49,049 nucleotides of DNA. Source: a bacterium UBP4_UBA6127. GTDB lineage: Bacteria > UBP4 > UBA4092. The DNA lies in assembly GCA_002428325.1 (NCBI GenBank), contig DIVR01000043.1:1-49049 (forward strand), in the 5' to 3' direction. How positions within the stretch are numbered: the first letter of the stretch is position 1; each line of letters starts with the position of its first letter. Of the stretch, positions 1-7,606 are shown piece after piece. Position numbers and translations under genes: made by a program. The notes beneath the pieces are model-generated. The model did no database searches. It was not told the origin of the DNA and worked only from the letters and a program-made list of their open reading frames with translations.

Positions 1-1
1 A

Positions 2-682
2 GTTTTGGCAGCCATCGCTGTCTTTGCCCCATTTATCGGGATCCCAATATTGATATGGAAGAATTGGGACAAGATAAAACCCGTTATTGCAGGAACCTTG
101 GCCTGGATCAAGGGAACTTTCTCAAAGATTTGGGACTGGTTTAAAGGAAACTGGAAAAACCTTTTAAATGTCTTTCTCTATACCAACCCCCTAACCGCTC
201 CCTTCATGCTGTTACGAAAACTGTTTAGCTGGCTGTTTGGGATAGATCTGTATAAGGCTGGGGTTAAAATCATTACCACTTTATTTAATGGCCTAAAATC
301 GGTCATCTCTAAACCTATTAAGGCGGTTGAAGATATGGTTTGGTCTATGAGAAGGTTTTTACCTTCTTCCCCCGCTAAAGAAGGACCTTTTAAAGAACTC
401 CACCGAATCAGGATAGCGGAGACGATTGCTTCTACTATTCGTCCGGCTCCCGCCATAGCTGCCATGCAGAATCTGATGGGAGGGATGGCCGGAGTGTCTT
501 TCCCATCCAGGTCTACTTTAGCAGCGGGAGGCGGGGGAATCCATGTCACCATAAACCTCGGTAATATCCAATTATCTGGAACCGATGCCAGGTCTGTTGA
601 TCCTTTAGCTCAAAACATTAAACACGCTGTCGAGAAAGCACTCCGAGAAATCGAGTCTGACCGGAATCGGAGGCGGTACTAA
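2..682 (+). CDS. Phage tail tape measure protein, C-terminal part
   Basis: The frame is open to the left edge, so only the last 226 or so residues are present. Hydrophobic, aromatic-rich stretches near the start of this fragment are followed by an amphipathic region with the motif RRFLPSSPAKEGPF, which is typical of the C-terminal part of tape measure proteins. A glycine-rich segment and a short beta-rich end follow. Tape measure proteins span the tail lumen, set tail length and are ejected with the DNA. The next gene starts on the stop codon (TAATG overlap) and encodes gpU, which matches the P2/Mu tail gene order. The family call rests on the LPSSPAKEGPF motif plus context. Confidence 0.85.
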   Translation, partial: VLAAIAVFAPFIGIPILIWKNWDKIKPVIAGTLAWIKGTFSKIWDWFKGNWKNLLNVFLYTNPLTAPFMLLRKLFSWLFGIDLYKAGVKIITTLFNGLKSVISKPIKAVEDMVWSMRRFLPSSPAKEGPFKELHRIRIAETIASTIRPAPAIAAMQNLMGGMAGVSFPSRSTLAAGGGGIHVTINLGNIQLSGTDARSVDPLAQNIKHAVEKALREIESDRNRRRY

Positions 683-1212
683 TGGCATACGCTACTTTGG
701 GAGATATTGAGTTTGAAGTCCCGTCCTGGTCTGGCCATACCGAGGAAAATACGTATGCCTGGTCCAAACAGGACACAATCCAGGCTCCCGGGTCCTTGCA
801 GTTCCTCGGCACTGACCTGCGAAGTTTACCCCTACAGGTTCAATGGCATAGATTTTGGTGTAAGCCAGGGGAACAATATAAGGCATTAAAAGCGGCGGCG
901 GATGCCGGAGGACCCCTGAAACTCACCATTGCCGGGGAACTGATGGGAGATTTTGTTATACAGAAAATCTCCGGAGAGAGCTTCATTCACTTGATAAATG
1001 GCGAATATGTTCAGATTACCTGCAATATTGACCTTCTGGAATATATCCCAAAGACATTGGAAAAGCGGAAAATTAAGAAGAAAAAGACCACTCCGGGAGT
1101 GGTTCAAGCCGATTCTACGGCGGCCACCCAAACCAGCCAGCCACAATATAAAATCAAGACTTCAACCTCAAAAAACGGGCTTACTTTTCGGCAAATTGAG
1201 CAGGTGAAGTAG
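682..1212 (+). CDS. Phage tail completion protein gpU family
   Basis: This 176-residue protein opens with LGDIEFEVPSW and has the gpU pattern: an aromatic stretch followed by LQFLGTDLRSLPLQVQWH, a GGPLKLTI segment, then GDFVIQKISGES and a strand ending in LLEY. P2 gpU (about 155 residues) caps the head-proximal end of the tail tube. The last 50 residues, after about 125, are Lys/Thr/Gln-rich and look like a disordered extension beyond the usual domain. The gene overlaps the tape measure stop by four bases and is followed after three bases by the MuF-type gene, so it belongs to one operon. Confidence 0.85.
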   Translation: MAYATLGDIEFEVPSWSGHTEENTYAWSKQDTIQAPGSLQFLGTDLRSLPLQVQWHRFWCKPGEQYKALKAAADAGGPLKLTIAGELMGDFVIQKISGESFIHLINGEYVQITCNIDLLEYIPKTLEKRKIKKKKTTPGVVQADSTAATQTSQPQYKIKTSTSKNGLTFRQIEQVK

Positions 1213-1215
1213 CCT

Positions 1216-2670
1216 ATGCCGGTTCATATTCTTACCTCAGATGGCCGAATCTATGAGAAATTGGCCAAGGAGAAGAAACCTTCAAATCCCAACCTCTCAG
1301 ATGGAGGATGGGATAAAGAAGGGGATGATGCAGTAGAGAAGCTGGTGACACTCTCCCAGGCTGATATGGGGCTGGCAATCCGGGAAACTATTCAGCAAAT
1401 GAGCCAAGAAGGGAAGTATTATCGGACCTTCTCTGATATGGAGAAGAACCTGATAGTATCCCTACAGAAACGGTTTAACCTCTCTAAAGAGACCCTGGAT
1501 AATATCGATGCCAGACTGAAAAACCTCTATCAGAAGGATAAAGAGTCGGTTATCTTTGATATTCCAGCCAAGATCCGGAATGAACAGGGTCTTCTGAAAC
1601 CCCTGAGTTTTGGGGTAAAAGACCAGGCTACTTCCAAGTATATCCGGAACCAGAATGATTTTTACTTCGGAAAATTCTTCCAGGGAGATCAGCGCATCCG
1701 GCAGGAAGTCCTGCATTGGATGGACCGTTATTACCTAGAGAAGGGGAATCCCATCGGGATAGGCCAGAAGGGAATAGATAAATTTCTAAATAACTTTGGG
1801 GATTACCTGACCGATAAATCGGAGAGAAAAGCCCGGCAGATACTGGATACCTCCCTGAACCATATCCGTAATGCTGGCCGGCTCCGTGGAACGTCAGAAG
1901 CCGGGATTGAACTTTTTAGGATTGATACCCAGGGGGACAGGCTGACTTGCGCCACCTGTCGGTCATATGATGGCCGGATATTCCAGGTTTCCAACGCAAT
2001 TTCTCTATTGGAGTCCATTGAGAAGCATGGGCCAGAATCTATTAAAACCCTAAAGCCTTTTGTGACCAAGCCGGTTACCGGGCCCTCAGTTGAGATCGCT
2101 AATAAATATCCACCCTTTCACATGCATTGCCGGTGCAAGGCAGTGGCTTATTGGCAGAAGATTCCAGATAGTCAGTTACCCCACGTCTCCCCTCTGGATG
2201 CTTATTATAATCTTCCCGGAGATAAACAGGACTTAATAGAGTTAAGGGATTCTCTCGATAAATATGCAAGCAGTTTTACCAGGCAGGAACTGCAAAACCG
2301 GATAGATTCATGCCTGGGATCATCGTGGTATAAGAATGCTGATTCAGACAATGTTACCAATGCAGAAAAACACTTCAATAAACACTGTGAAGAAATGGGA
2401 TATGAATCAGAAGATGTTTATTATAAGGGAGCCTATAAAGTCATAAAAAATCCGGATATTGTTTATATTCAGCAAGCATATTTATCTGATAAGAAAAACA
2501 AAACACAGAAGCTTGAAACAGATTATATCTTTGAAAAAGATGGCCAAAGAGTTATTATCAATGATGACAGTTTACGCATAAAAACCTATTATTTAATAAA
2601 ACAATCAACAAATAGCTGGTTAATTGATGCAATCAAAAACAAAAGGGCAACCCTCAGAATTAAGCCCTAA
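1216..2670 (+). CDS. MuF-type minor head protein with C-terminal nuclease-like toxin domain
   Basis: The 484-residue protein has a helical N-terminal half, then a phage Mu F (head morphogenesis) module from about residue 205. That module contains an ARQILDTSLNHIRNAGR helix, a CATC motif near 245-248 and an HCRC motif near 303-306, a pairing typical of MuF domains. From about residue 376 a separate domain begins with NAEKHFNKHCEEMG and ends in KTYYL...W. This resembles the BECR-fold nuclease domains (PBECR) found fused to MuF in phage polymorphic toxins. Base composition becomes clearly more AT-rich from about 2330, coinciding with the domain switch, which suggests the C-terminal module was swapped in. 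A MuF protein is normally with the portal gene; here it sits between gpU and the endolysin. The toxin assignment is inference; a purely structural C-terminus is the alternative. Confidence 0.75.
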   Translation: MPVHILTSDGRIYEKLAKEKKPSNPNLSDGGWDKEGDDAVEKLVTLSQADMGLAIRETIQQMSQEGKYYRTFSDMEKNLIVSLQKRFNLSKETLDNIDARLKNLYQKDKESVIFDIPAKIRNEQGLLKPLSFGVKDQATSKYIRNQNDFYFGKFFQGDQRIRQEVLHWMDRYYLEKGNPIGIGQKGIDKFLNNFGDYLTDKSERKARQILDTSLNHIRNAGRLRGTSEAGIELFRIDTQGDRLTCATCRSYDGRIFQVSNAISLLESIEKHGPESIKTLKPFVTKPVTGPSVEIANKYPPFHMHCRCKAVAYWQKIPDSQLPHVSPLDAYYNLPGDKQDLIELRDSLDKYASSFTRQELQNRIDSCLGSSWYKNADSDNVTNAEKHFNKHCEEMGYESEDVYYKGAYKVIKNPDIVYIQQAYLSDKKNKTQKLETDYIFEKDGQRVIINDDSLRIKTYYLIKQSTNSWLIDAIKNKRATLRIKP

Positions 2671-2995
2671 AAATGAAAAACTAATAAAAGAATGGGAAAT
2701 CGCCACAACTAAAGGGGTTGGCCCAATTTTACCCTATGCTTTAGATATGTATACAGGGGAAGTCTGGATGCCAACACGAGATGCTATCCATGCGGCCTCA
2801 ATTGATAATGATCCTCGAGTGATAAAAACAGATATAAATCTGATTAAACTAATAATTGACCACCCTTCTTTAATTCAAACAAGGGATGATAATCAACCTA
2901 TTGAATCCTGGTGGTGGCACCTGGATAAAATCGTTGACCATTCATATCCCGCTGACCTTTTACCTCAATACTTGAAGGAAATCTGCCAGAAATAA
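2627..2995 (+). CDS. Small protein, candidate immunity protein for the MuF toxin
   Basis: This 122-residue acidic to neutral protein overlaps the 3' end of the MuF-nuclease gene by 44 bases in another frame. It starts at ATG 2627; a TTG three bases upstream is the alternative. I recognise no family. It is soluble, with no signal peptide or membrane segment, and is rich in Asp, Trp and Pro, with a WWWHLDKIVDH segment near residues 93-103. It shares the AT-rich composition of the toxin-like domain rather than that of the surrounding tail genes. Position, size and translational coupling are what one expects of the immunity gene in a polymorphic toxin module. That role is inferred from context only. 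Confidence 0.55.
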   Translation: MQSKTKGQPSELSPKNEKLIKEWEIATTKGVGPILPYALDMYTGEVWMPTRDAIHAASIDNDPRVIKTDINLIKLIIDHPSLIQTRDDNQPIESWWWHLDKIVDHSYPADLLPQYLKEICQK

Positions 2996-3002
2996 CCCCT
3001 CT

Positions 3003-3061
3003 TTTCTCGCAAATTCTGCGAGAAATACTTTTTATTTTCCAATCTTTCCAATGGTTACTGG
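3003..3061 (+). promoter_or_regulatory. Phage late-promoter element A (endolysin gene)
   Basis: A perfect inverted repeat, TTTCTCGCA and TGCGAGAAA with a 5-bp spacer (3003-3025), is followed 20 bp later by TTCCAATGGTTACTGG (3046-3061). The endolysin ATG lies 35 bp further on. Element B at 10932-10990 has the same two parts at exactly the same spacing. In phage Mu the activator C binds a palindrome upstream of each late promoter, including Plys, so this is probably an activator-dependent late promoter. No convincing sigma-70 -35/-10 pair is seen, which fits activator dependence. Confidence 0.72.
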
Positions 3062-3096
3062 AACAGCCCCCCGCCGGCATTTAAAGTATATCCATT

Positions 3097-3558
3097 ATGC
3101 CGACAGAAAACACTGATTTTGAAAAAGCCATTGAGTTCGTTCTCTCCTGGGAGGGTGGGTATGTGAATGACCCACGCGATCCAGGTGGAGAAACTAATTA
3201 CGGGATTTCGAAAAGATCCTTCCCCAGCCTGGATATTAAGAATCTCACCCGAGACCAGGCAAAACAGATTTACTTTGAAAAATACTGGCTAAAGGCTGAC
3301 TGTGATCAGCTTGCCTGGCCCATCAATCTGGTTGTCTTGGATACAGCTGTAAACTGTGGTGTCATACCTGCCAAGGAAATGCTGAGAGATGTCTCCAGGG
3401 ATGATATCCAACTAACGGCATTAGATATGGCGAAGGATATGGTCTTTCGCCGTCTTCAGTATTATCTGAAAATTTGTAAAGCCAATGAGCGATTGAAAAT
3501 CTACCTGATGGGTTGGTTTCATCGTGCTTTGAAGCTTTATGACGTTCTCCTGAGTTAG
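3097..3558 (+). CDS. GH108 endolysin (phage lysozyme)
   Basis: The 153-residue protein begins with the GH108 signature: WEGGYVNDPRDPGGETNYGIS, in which Glu19 is the expected catalytic acid. The C-terminal half contains LDTAVNCG, typical of the peptidoglycan-binding part of these muramidases, and the total length is a little shorter than the usual 160-200. It would cleave the glycan backbone of peptidoglycan at host lysis. There is no signal peptide or signal-arrest-release segment, so it needs a holin for release; candidates are at 15365 and 11024. It is the first gene behind late-promoter element A, as lys is behind Plys in Mu. No strong Shine-Dalgarno sequence precedes the ATG. Confidence 0.9.
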   Translation: MPTENTDFEKAIEFVLSWEGGYVNDPRDPGGETNYGISKRSFPSLDIKNLTRDQAKQIYFEKYWLKADCDQLAWPINLVVLDTAVNCGVIPAKEMLRDVSRDDIQLTALDMAKDMVFRRLQYYLKICKANERLKIYLMGWFHRALKLYDVLLS

Positions 3559-3563
3559 GTCTT

Positions 3564-3881
3564 ATGAAACTCGTTGAAAAAAGAATTCTCGAATCTATTG
3601 AGCAAAATATCACCATTATCCTTTCGACACCAAAAGGCTCTGATCCTCATCGGCCAGAGTTCGGTTCCGATATAAACACCTTTGTTGATTTACCTTTGAC
3701 TGTTATTACCGCTGGGAAAATCAAAGCTGAAATTAAAGAGGCCATTGAACGGTGGGAACCCAGGGTTTCAGTGAACTCCTGTGAGGTCAGGAAAGTCGGT
3801 ACTGAGGCCAAACTGGTGATAGACCTTGATATCTATGTCAAAGAGCTGGGGCAGAGTGTGAACACCAGCTTGTGGGTATAA
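3564..3881 (+). CDS. Baseplate wedge protein gpW/gp25 family
   Basis: This 105-residue protein has the gpW/T4 gp25-like fold pattern: a short N-terminal helix, LSTPKGSDPHRPEFGSDI (the conserved region containing the RPxFGS-type motif), then a helix AEIKEAIERWEPRV and two C-terminal strands. The family forms the inner wedge of contractile-tail baseplates and is structurally related to lysozyme without activity. It starts six bases after the endolysin stop, and the next gene follows at once. It is therefore part of the lys-baseplate operon driven from element A. Confidence 0.92.
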   Translation: MKLVEKRILESIEQNITIILSTPKGSDPHRPEFGSDINTFVDLPLTVITAGKIKAEIKEAIERWEPRVSVNSCEVRKVGTEAKLVIDLDIYVKELGQSVNTSLWV

Positions 3882-3883
3882 AG

Positions 3884-4108
3884 ATGGAGCATAGAACCTC
3901 TGAAAATGAAAGATGGGACACTATCGCTTATCAATATTATGGCGACCCTTATCTTTATGAGCCAATTATCCGGGCTAATCCGGAGGTTGTTCCTGTTGGG
4001 TCAGTGGCAAGTCCTCTCCTCCCTTCCGGAGTTACTATCACTATTCCCCTGATTGTTGTCCCTCCTGATTTATCAGAAGATGTTTCTCCCTCCTGGGCGG
4101 TGGATTAA
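3884..4108 (+). CDS. Tail protein X (LysM-like, P2 gpX family)
   Basis: This is a short protein of 74 residues. The start at ATG 3884 is chosen because it falls just after the gpW stop; an upstream TTG at 3872 would force an overlap. The sequence WDTIAYQYYGDPYLYEPIIRANP is the gpX/LysM core, followed by a PSGVTITIPL strand. P2 gpX is a small LysM-like tail protein that links the hub (gpD) to the tail tube or baseplate. The gpJ gene begins on its stop codon (TAATG overlap). Length is normal for the family (65-75 residues). Confidence 0.9.
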   Translation: MEHRTSENERWDTIAYQYYGDPYLYEPIIRANPEVVPVGSVASPLLPSGVTITIPLIVVPPDLSEDVSPSWAVD

Positions 4109-5229
4109 TGGCAGAAGTTCAATTCATAGTCACAGACCCTGAATATTATGAAAAGCTTCTGGTGGCAGAATATGAGTCCACCACAGGGAGAACCCTATAT
4201 CCGGCGGATCCAGAGCGGCTACAAATCAATGTCATGGCTTATGGCCTGGCATTGATGGCTGTTGGGATCAATGAATCTGCCAAACAAAACTTACTTGCTT
4301 ATGCCAATGATAATAAACTGGATTACCTGGGAGCTCTTTTAGGGGTTACCAGGCTTGAGGCTTCTCCGGCGGAAGTGACACTGAAATGCTACCTTAACCA
4401 GGAATTAACTGCAGATTTAGTTATACCCGCTGGCACAAGTGTGAATGTGGGCAGCGGATCCTCTCAACTGACCTGGGAAACCACTGACGAGAAAACTATC
4501 CCGGCGGGATCCACTGAGGTATCAATCACTGCCCAATGCACAACAGCGGGTATTTCCGGTAATGGATTCCTGGCCGGCCAGATATCCGGCTCGGTGGGCT
4601 GGACCAGCCCGACCACAGTCCTCTATTGGGTCAATACGGACACCTCTTCCGGGGGAACCGATGCCGAAACCGATGATAATCTCCGGTCTCGGATTCAACT
4701 GGCTCCTGAAGCATTTTCCAATGCTGGATCTAAGGGAGCATACGAATATTGGACTAAAACAGCCCATGCTGATATATCGGATGTGAAGGTAACCTCTCCG
4801 AGTCCTGGGGATGTGGCTGTATATGTCCTTCTGACAGGGGGAATTCTCCCTTCCTCAGAAATCCTTTCTATAGTTCTTTCAACTCTCAATGATACGAAAG
4901 TCAGGCCGTTAACTGACCATGTAACCGTATTAGCTCCTACAACGGTTAATTATGCTATCAGCCTCACCTGGTATTTAGATCAGGACTATCAAACTCTTCA
5001 GGCATCAATTGTTGATGATGTTGATACCGCCGTATCAGAGTATATTGCCTGGCAGAAGGCGAAGATTGGCCGGGATACTAACCCTTCTCGGTTGGTCGAC
5101 AAAATCATGAATATCGATGGTGTTAAGCGGGTAGATGTCACAACTCCTGTTTTTACCAGTCTGACTGACAGCCAAATAGCTAATCTGACCGATTCCTCGG
5201 TTCTATATGGAGGAGTGGAAGATGAGTAA
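4108..5229 (+). CDS. Baseplate protein gpJ (Mu gp47/PBSX XkdT-like)
   Basis: This 373-residue baseplate J protein has the expected length and domain order. The helical N-terminus includes EYYEKLLVAEYESTTGRTLYPADPERLQINVMAYGLA, followed by the DYLGALLGVTRLEASPA motif. A beta-rich middle domain (IPAGTSVNVGSG to the GTDAETDDNLRSRI segment) and the C-terminal QKAKIGRDTNPSRLVDKIMNIDGVKRVDV motif follow. With gpW and gpI it builds the wedges of the contractile baseplate that trigger sheath contraction. It overlaps gpX by four bases and gpI by eight. Confidence 0.95.
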   Translation: MAEVQFIVTDPEYYEKLLVAEYESTTGRTLYPADPERLQINVMAYGLALMAVGINESAKQNLLAYANDNKLDYLGALLGVTRLEASPAEVTLKCYLNQELTADLVIPAGTSVNVGSGSSQLTWETTDEKTIPAGSTEVSITAQCTTAGISGNGFLAGQISGSVGWTSPTTVLYWVNTDTSSGGTDAETDDNLRSRIQLAPEAFSNAGSKGAYEYWTKTAHADISDVKVTSPSPGDVAVYVLLTGGILPSSEILSIVLSTLNDTKVRPLTDHVTVLAPTTVNYAISLTWYLDQDYQTLQASIVDDVDTAVSEYIAWQKAKIGRDTNPSRLVDKIMNIDGVKRVDVTTPVFTSLTDSQIANLTDSSVLYGGVEDE

Positions 5230-5902
5230 CCTTCAAGATATCCTTCCTCCTTCAATATCACAGGATGAAAACATAGTGGCCATGACCAAGGCCCTAGATG
5301 TTTCCTATCAGCAGCTGGCTGGAATGATAATTAATGTCCTTATCTATTCACGGATTGATGAGCTGGCCGAAGATGTGATTGACCTGTTAGCCTGGCAATT
5401 CCACCTTGAATCTTATGACCTGGCTTATACGCTTGAAGAAAAGCGGTCTATGGTGAAAAAGGCCATCGAGCTGCATAAATACAAAGGGACTCCCTGGTCT
5501 GTCACAGAATCACTGAAGGCTGCTGGTTTCTTTGACGCTGAAGTGGTGGAATATGGCCACAATAAATATGACGGCAGTTTTAAATATGATGGCAGCCGCC
5601 GGTATGATTCTCCGGGACCGTATCTATTCCGGGTAATACTCGATACCGGCAGTGTGAAAGGTATCAATCCTGCCACTATCACCAGGATCAGAAAATGCAT
5701 CAACGACTATAAGAATGTTCGAAGCCATTTACTGGATATCCGATTCCGGACCAGCCTAACTAAAGATTCATTCTCTGCGGCGGATGAACCGATGCCGATC
5801 AACATAACTGAGACTTACCATTACAATGGGCAGCGGAAGTATAACGGGTCCATAAAATATGCCGGGTCTTGTGTTACTGAAAGGGTTACCAATGCAAGTT
5901 AA
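5222..5902 (+). CDS. Tail protein gpI family
   Basis: The start at ATG 5222 is preferred over an in-frame ATG at 5207 because GGAGG sits immediately upstream at the right distance. The 226-residue protein shows the gpI hallmarks LAWQFHLESYDLAYTLEEKRSMVKKAIELHKYKGTPWSV near residues 40-85. The second half contains repeated tyrosine motifs (YDGSFKYDGSRRYD and later YNGQRKYNGSIKYAGS) often seen at the fibre-attachment side of gpI-like proteins. It joins the baseplate wedge and anchors the tail fibre. It overlaps the next gene by 11 bases. Confidence 0.92.
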   Translation: MSNLQDILPPSISQDENIVAMTKALDVSYQQLAGMIINVLIYSRIDELAEDVIDLLAWQFHLESYDLAYTLEEKRSMVKKAIELHKYKGTPWSVTESLKAAGFFDAEVVEYGHNKYDGSFKYDGSRRYDSPGPYLFRVILDTGSVKGINPATITRIRKCINDYKNVRSHLLDIRFRTSLTKDSFSAADEPMPINITETYHYNGQRKYNGSIKYAGSCVTERVTNAS

Positions 5903-6344
5903 ATCCATAGTGAAACCTCGCGGCTATCTTGGGATAAAAGTATTTTCTCATGGCCGCATGATTCGGGCTTTCAGCCTCAATAATCAGGTTGTTACTGCTG
6001 GCAAGGAGGCCCTCGCGCGATTACTTGCCGGGGAGCCTGGATATGCTATTACCCATATTGGCTTTGGAACCTCCGGGGATGCAACCACTCAAGATATGAC
6101 AGCTCTTACTAACCAGGTGTTGGTCCCAATTCAATCAATAACCTATCCCCAGAGGGGAGAAGTTCAGTTTCGGTGGTTACTCCCGGCGGGAACAGGGAAT
6201 GATATGGATATAAAAGAGTTTGGGTTGATTTATCAGCCGATTGAGAACAGTTACTCACTATTTTCCCGGCTGACGATTGACCCGTCCATCTCCAAGAACA
6301 GTGATATCTCAATACAAGGAACCTGGCTTGTGAAATTGATGTAG
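5892..6344 (+). CDS. Tail fibre-associated protein (conserved in Mu-like tails)
   Basis: I choose ATG 5892, with AAAGGG upstream, over an in-frame ATG at 5859. The 150-residue protein belongs to a common but poorly named family of contractile tails. It has the patterns NNQVVTAGKEALARLLAG, THIGFGTSGD, QSITYPQRGEVQFRWLLPAG, IKEFGLIY and a final ISIQGTWLV strand. These proteins lie between gpI and the fibre gene and are probably structural parts of the fibre base. The exact role is not known to me. It is translationally coupled to gpI. Confidence 0.75.
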   Translation: MQVKSIVKPRGYLGIKVFSHGRMIRAFSLNNQVVTAGKEALARLLAGEPGYAITHIGFGTSGDATTQDMTALTNQVLVPIQSITYPQRGEVQFRWLLPAGTGNDMDIKEFGLIYQPIENSYSLFSRLTIDPSISKNSDISIQGTWLVKLM

Positions 6345-6357
6345 AAAGGATTCACAC

Positions 6358-7251
6358 ATGGCAGACTTAGTTGAAAATAAAATCTGGGAATCTGGAATTT
6401 ATCAAATAGAAGAGACTGATGATGTACTTGGCGGCGCTAATGGGGTATCTAATACCCAAGGAAAGCAGTTGGCCAACAGAACCTTCTGGCTGAAGGATAA
6501 AACTGAACAGATCGATGTGGTTAATTCCGCTTTGGATAACCGGCTAGATTCAGTAGAAGCGGAAGTATCTGAAGCCAGGGATGGGCAGGTGAACTTAGGC
6601 ACTCGCTTAGAAAATGACAAGCCAAAATCTGGAATTATCATGATTTATAACCGGTATGTCATAAGAGGCTTTGACCCATCTTATCCTGTAGAGGGACAGA
6701 GTGGGAGAGATATCTATTTCATGGATTTGGATGATGGATATGGTAACTATGCATTGATTAATGGGCAGAAATATAATTTCCCAGATACCTTTATAACAAT
6801 ACCTCACAATGAATCAGAGATAGAAACAATTACCTGGTATTTTTATGCCAGGATTAATAATGGATCACCCGTAATTGAAATGGCCCAATCTGTTCCGGTA
6901 GGCAGCTTGGTTCTTGGTAAATATGTCAGTCCCCCCAATGATTATGCATGGTTAAGTGATTTCTATTCTGGGGGTGGTGTATGGATTGACCGATATACTG
7001 ATCTTCGTATCTTTACTGAAATTGAGGGTTGGTATGCCTCTTATTATGGAAATGCCTATGTCAGTCTCTCATCTGGTCTCGTTTCTACTATTAACTACGC
7101 TATCCATACAGAAGTAATATCAGCAAATTCATTGCCGCATGTTGGAGAATTACGTGTTACCGGCAAATCAATAAATGGTTTTAATGTTTCTATTACAGGC
7201 TCAGCCGATAATGTCCAGGTTAGGTGGACTTTAATTCCTTTTTCCACTTAG
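6358..7251 (+). CDS. Tail fibre protein
   Basis: The N-terminal 60 residues carry the fibre attachment pattern (ENKIWESGIYQIEETDDVLGG, then GKQLANRTFWLKDK). A short coiled-coil-like helix DNRLDSVEAEVSEARDGQ follows near residues 60-82. The rest of the 297 residues is beta-rich with no recognised receptor-binding domain. It is short for a complete fibre, and the receptor-binding role may be shared with the lectin-fold protein encoded at 7606. The start has AGAAAGGA upstream. No fibre-assembly chaperone of the gpU/Tfa type is recognisable downstream. Confidence 0.8.
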   Translation: MADLVENKIWESGIYQIEETDDVLGGANGVSNTQGKQLANRTFWLKDKTEQIDVVNSALDNRLDSVEAEVSEARDGQVNLGTRLENDKPKSGIIMIYNRYVIRGFDPSYPVEGQSGRDIYFMDLDDGYGNYALINGQKYNFPDTFITIPHNESEIETITWYFYARINNGSPVIEMAQSVPVGSLVLGKYVSPPNDYAWLSDFYSGGGVWIDRYTDLRIFTEIEGWYASYYGNAYVSLSSGLVSTINYAIHTEVISANSLPHVGELRVTGKSINGFNVSITGSADNVQVRWTLIPFST

Positions 7252-7264
7252 GAGGATAAGATAA

Positions 7265-7606
7265 ATGTCATTAGAAGTAATTAATATAAACGAAGGGGAT
7301 AAAATACAATGGGATATCCAGGAAAATACTATCACCTTGGGAGACTTAACCATTGACCTGTCAGCCAGGGAGAAAGATATCCCTATCACCATTGATATTT
7401 CCCGTGATTCAGAGGGGAACCTTATTGAAGGAATTGGGGATTTTTATATCGCTAATATCATTATTCCTCCAAGACGATATGGAAAAACTGTCCAGATAAT
7501 CACAGATGCTGAGGGAAATGAAATTAATCAGACAATTCCGAAGGCTCTTCCGTTCGATATTAATCGTGTGAAACTCCAACTATGGGCAATGGGAGGAAAT
7601 CAATAA
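7265..7606 (+). CDS. Hypothetical tail-fibre accessory protein
   Basis: This 113-residue acidic, beta-strand-rich protein is preceded by AGGAGG and followed by a gene that starts on its own stop codon. I do not recognise a named family. It has a conserved-looking segment FYIANIIIPPRRYG, and the C-terminus ends RVKLQLWAMGG. Similar small proteins often sit between fibre and distal receptor-binding genes in Mu-like tails. A role as fibre linker or assembly factor is plausible but not shown. Confidence 0.6.
   Translation: MSLEVININEGDKIQWDIQENTITLGDLTIDLSAREKDIPITIDISRDSEGNLIEGIGDFYIANIIIPPRRYGKTVQIITDAEGNEINQTIPKALPFDINRVKLQLWAMGGNQ

Noticed and set aside
3003..3025. Palindrome before the endolysin gene as a terminator of the preceding gene
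   Set aside because: The stem is short and not followed by a T-run of normal form. An identical arrangement with the downstream box occurs at 10931, where it again precedes an operon.
5540..5880. Repeated YDGS/YNGS motifs in gpI as a sign of repeat expansion
   Set aside because: Such tyrosine-rich repeats are normal in the C-terminal part of this tail protein family.
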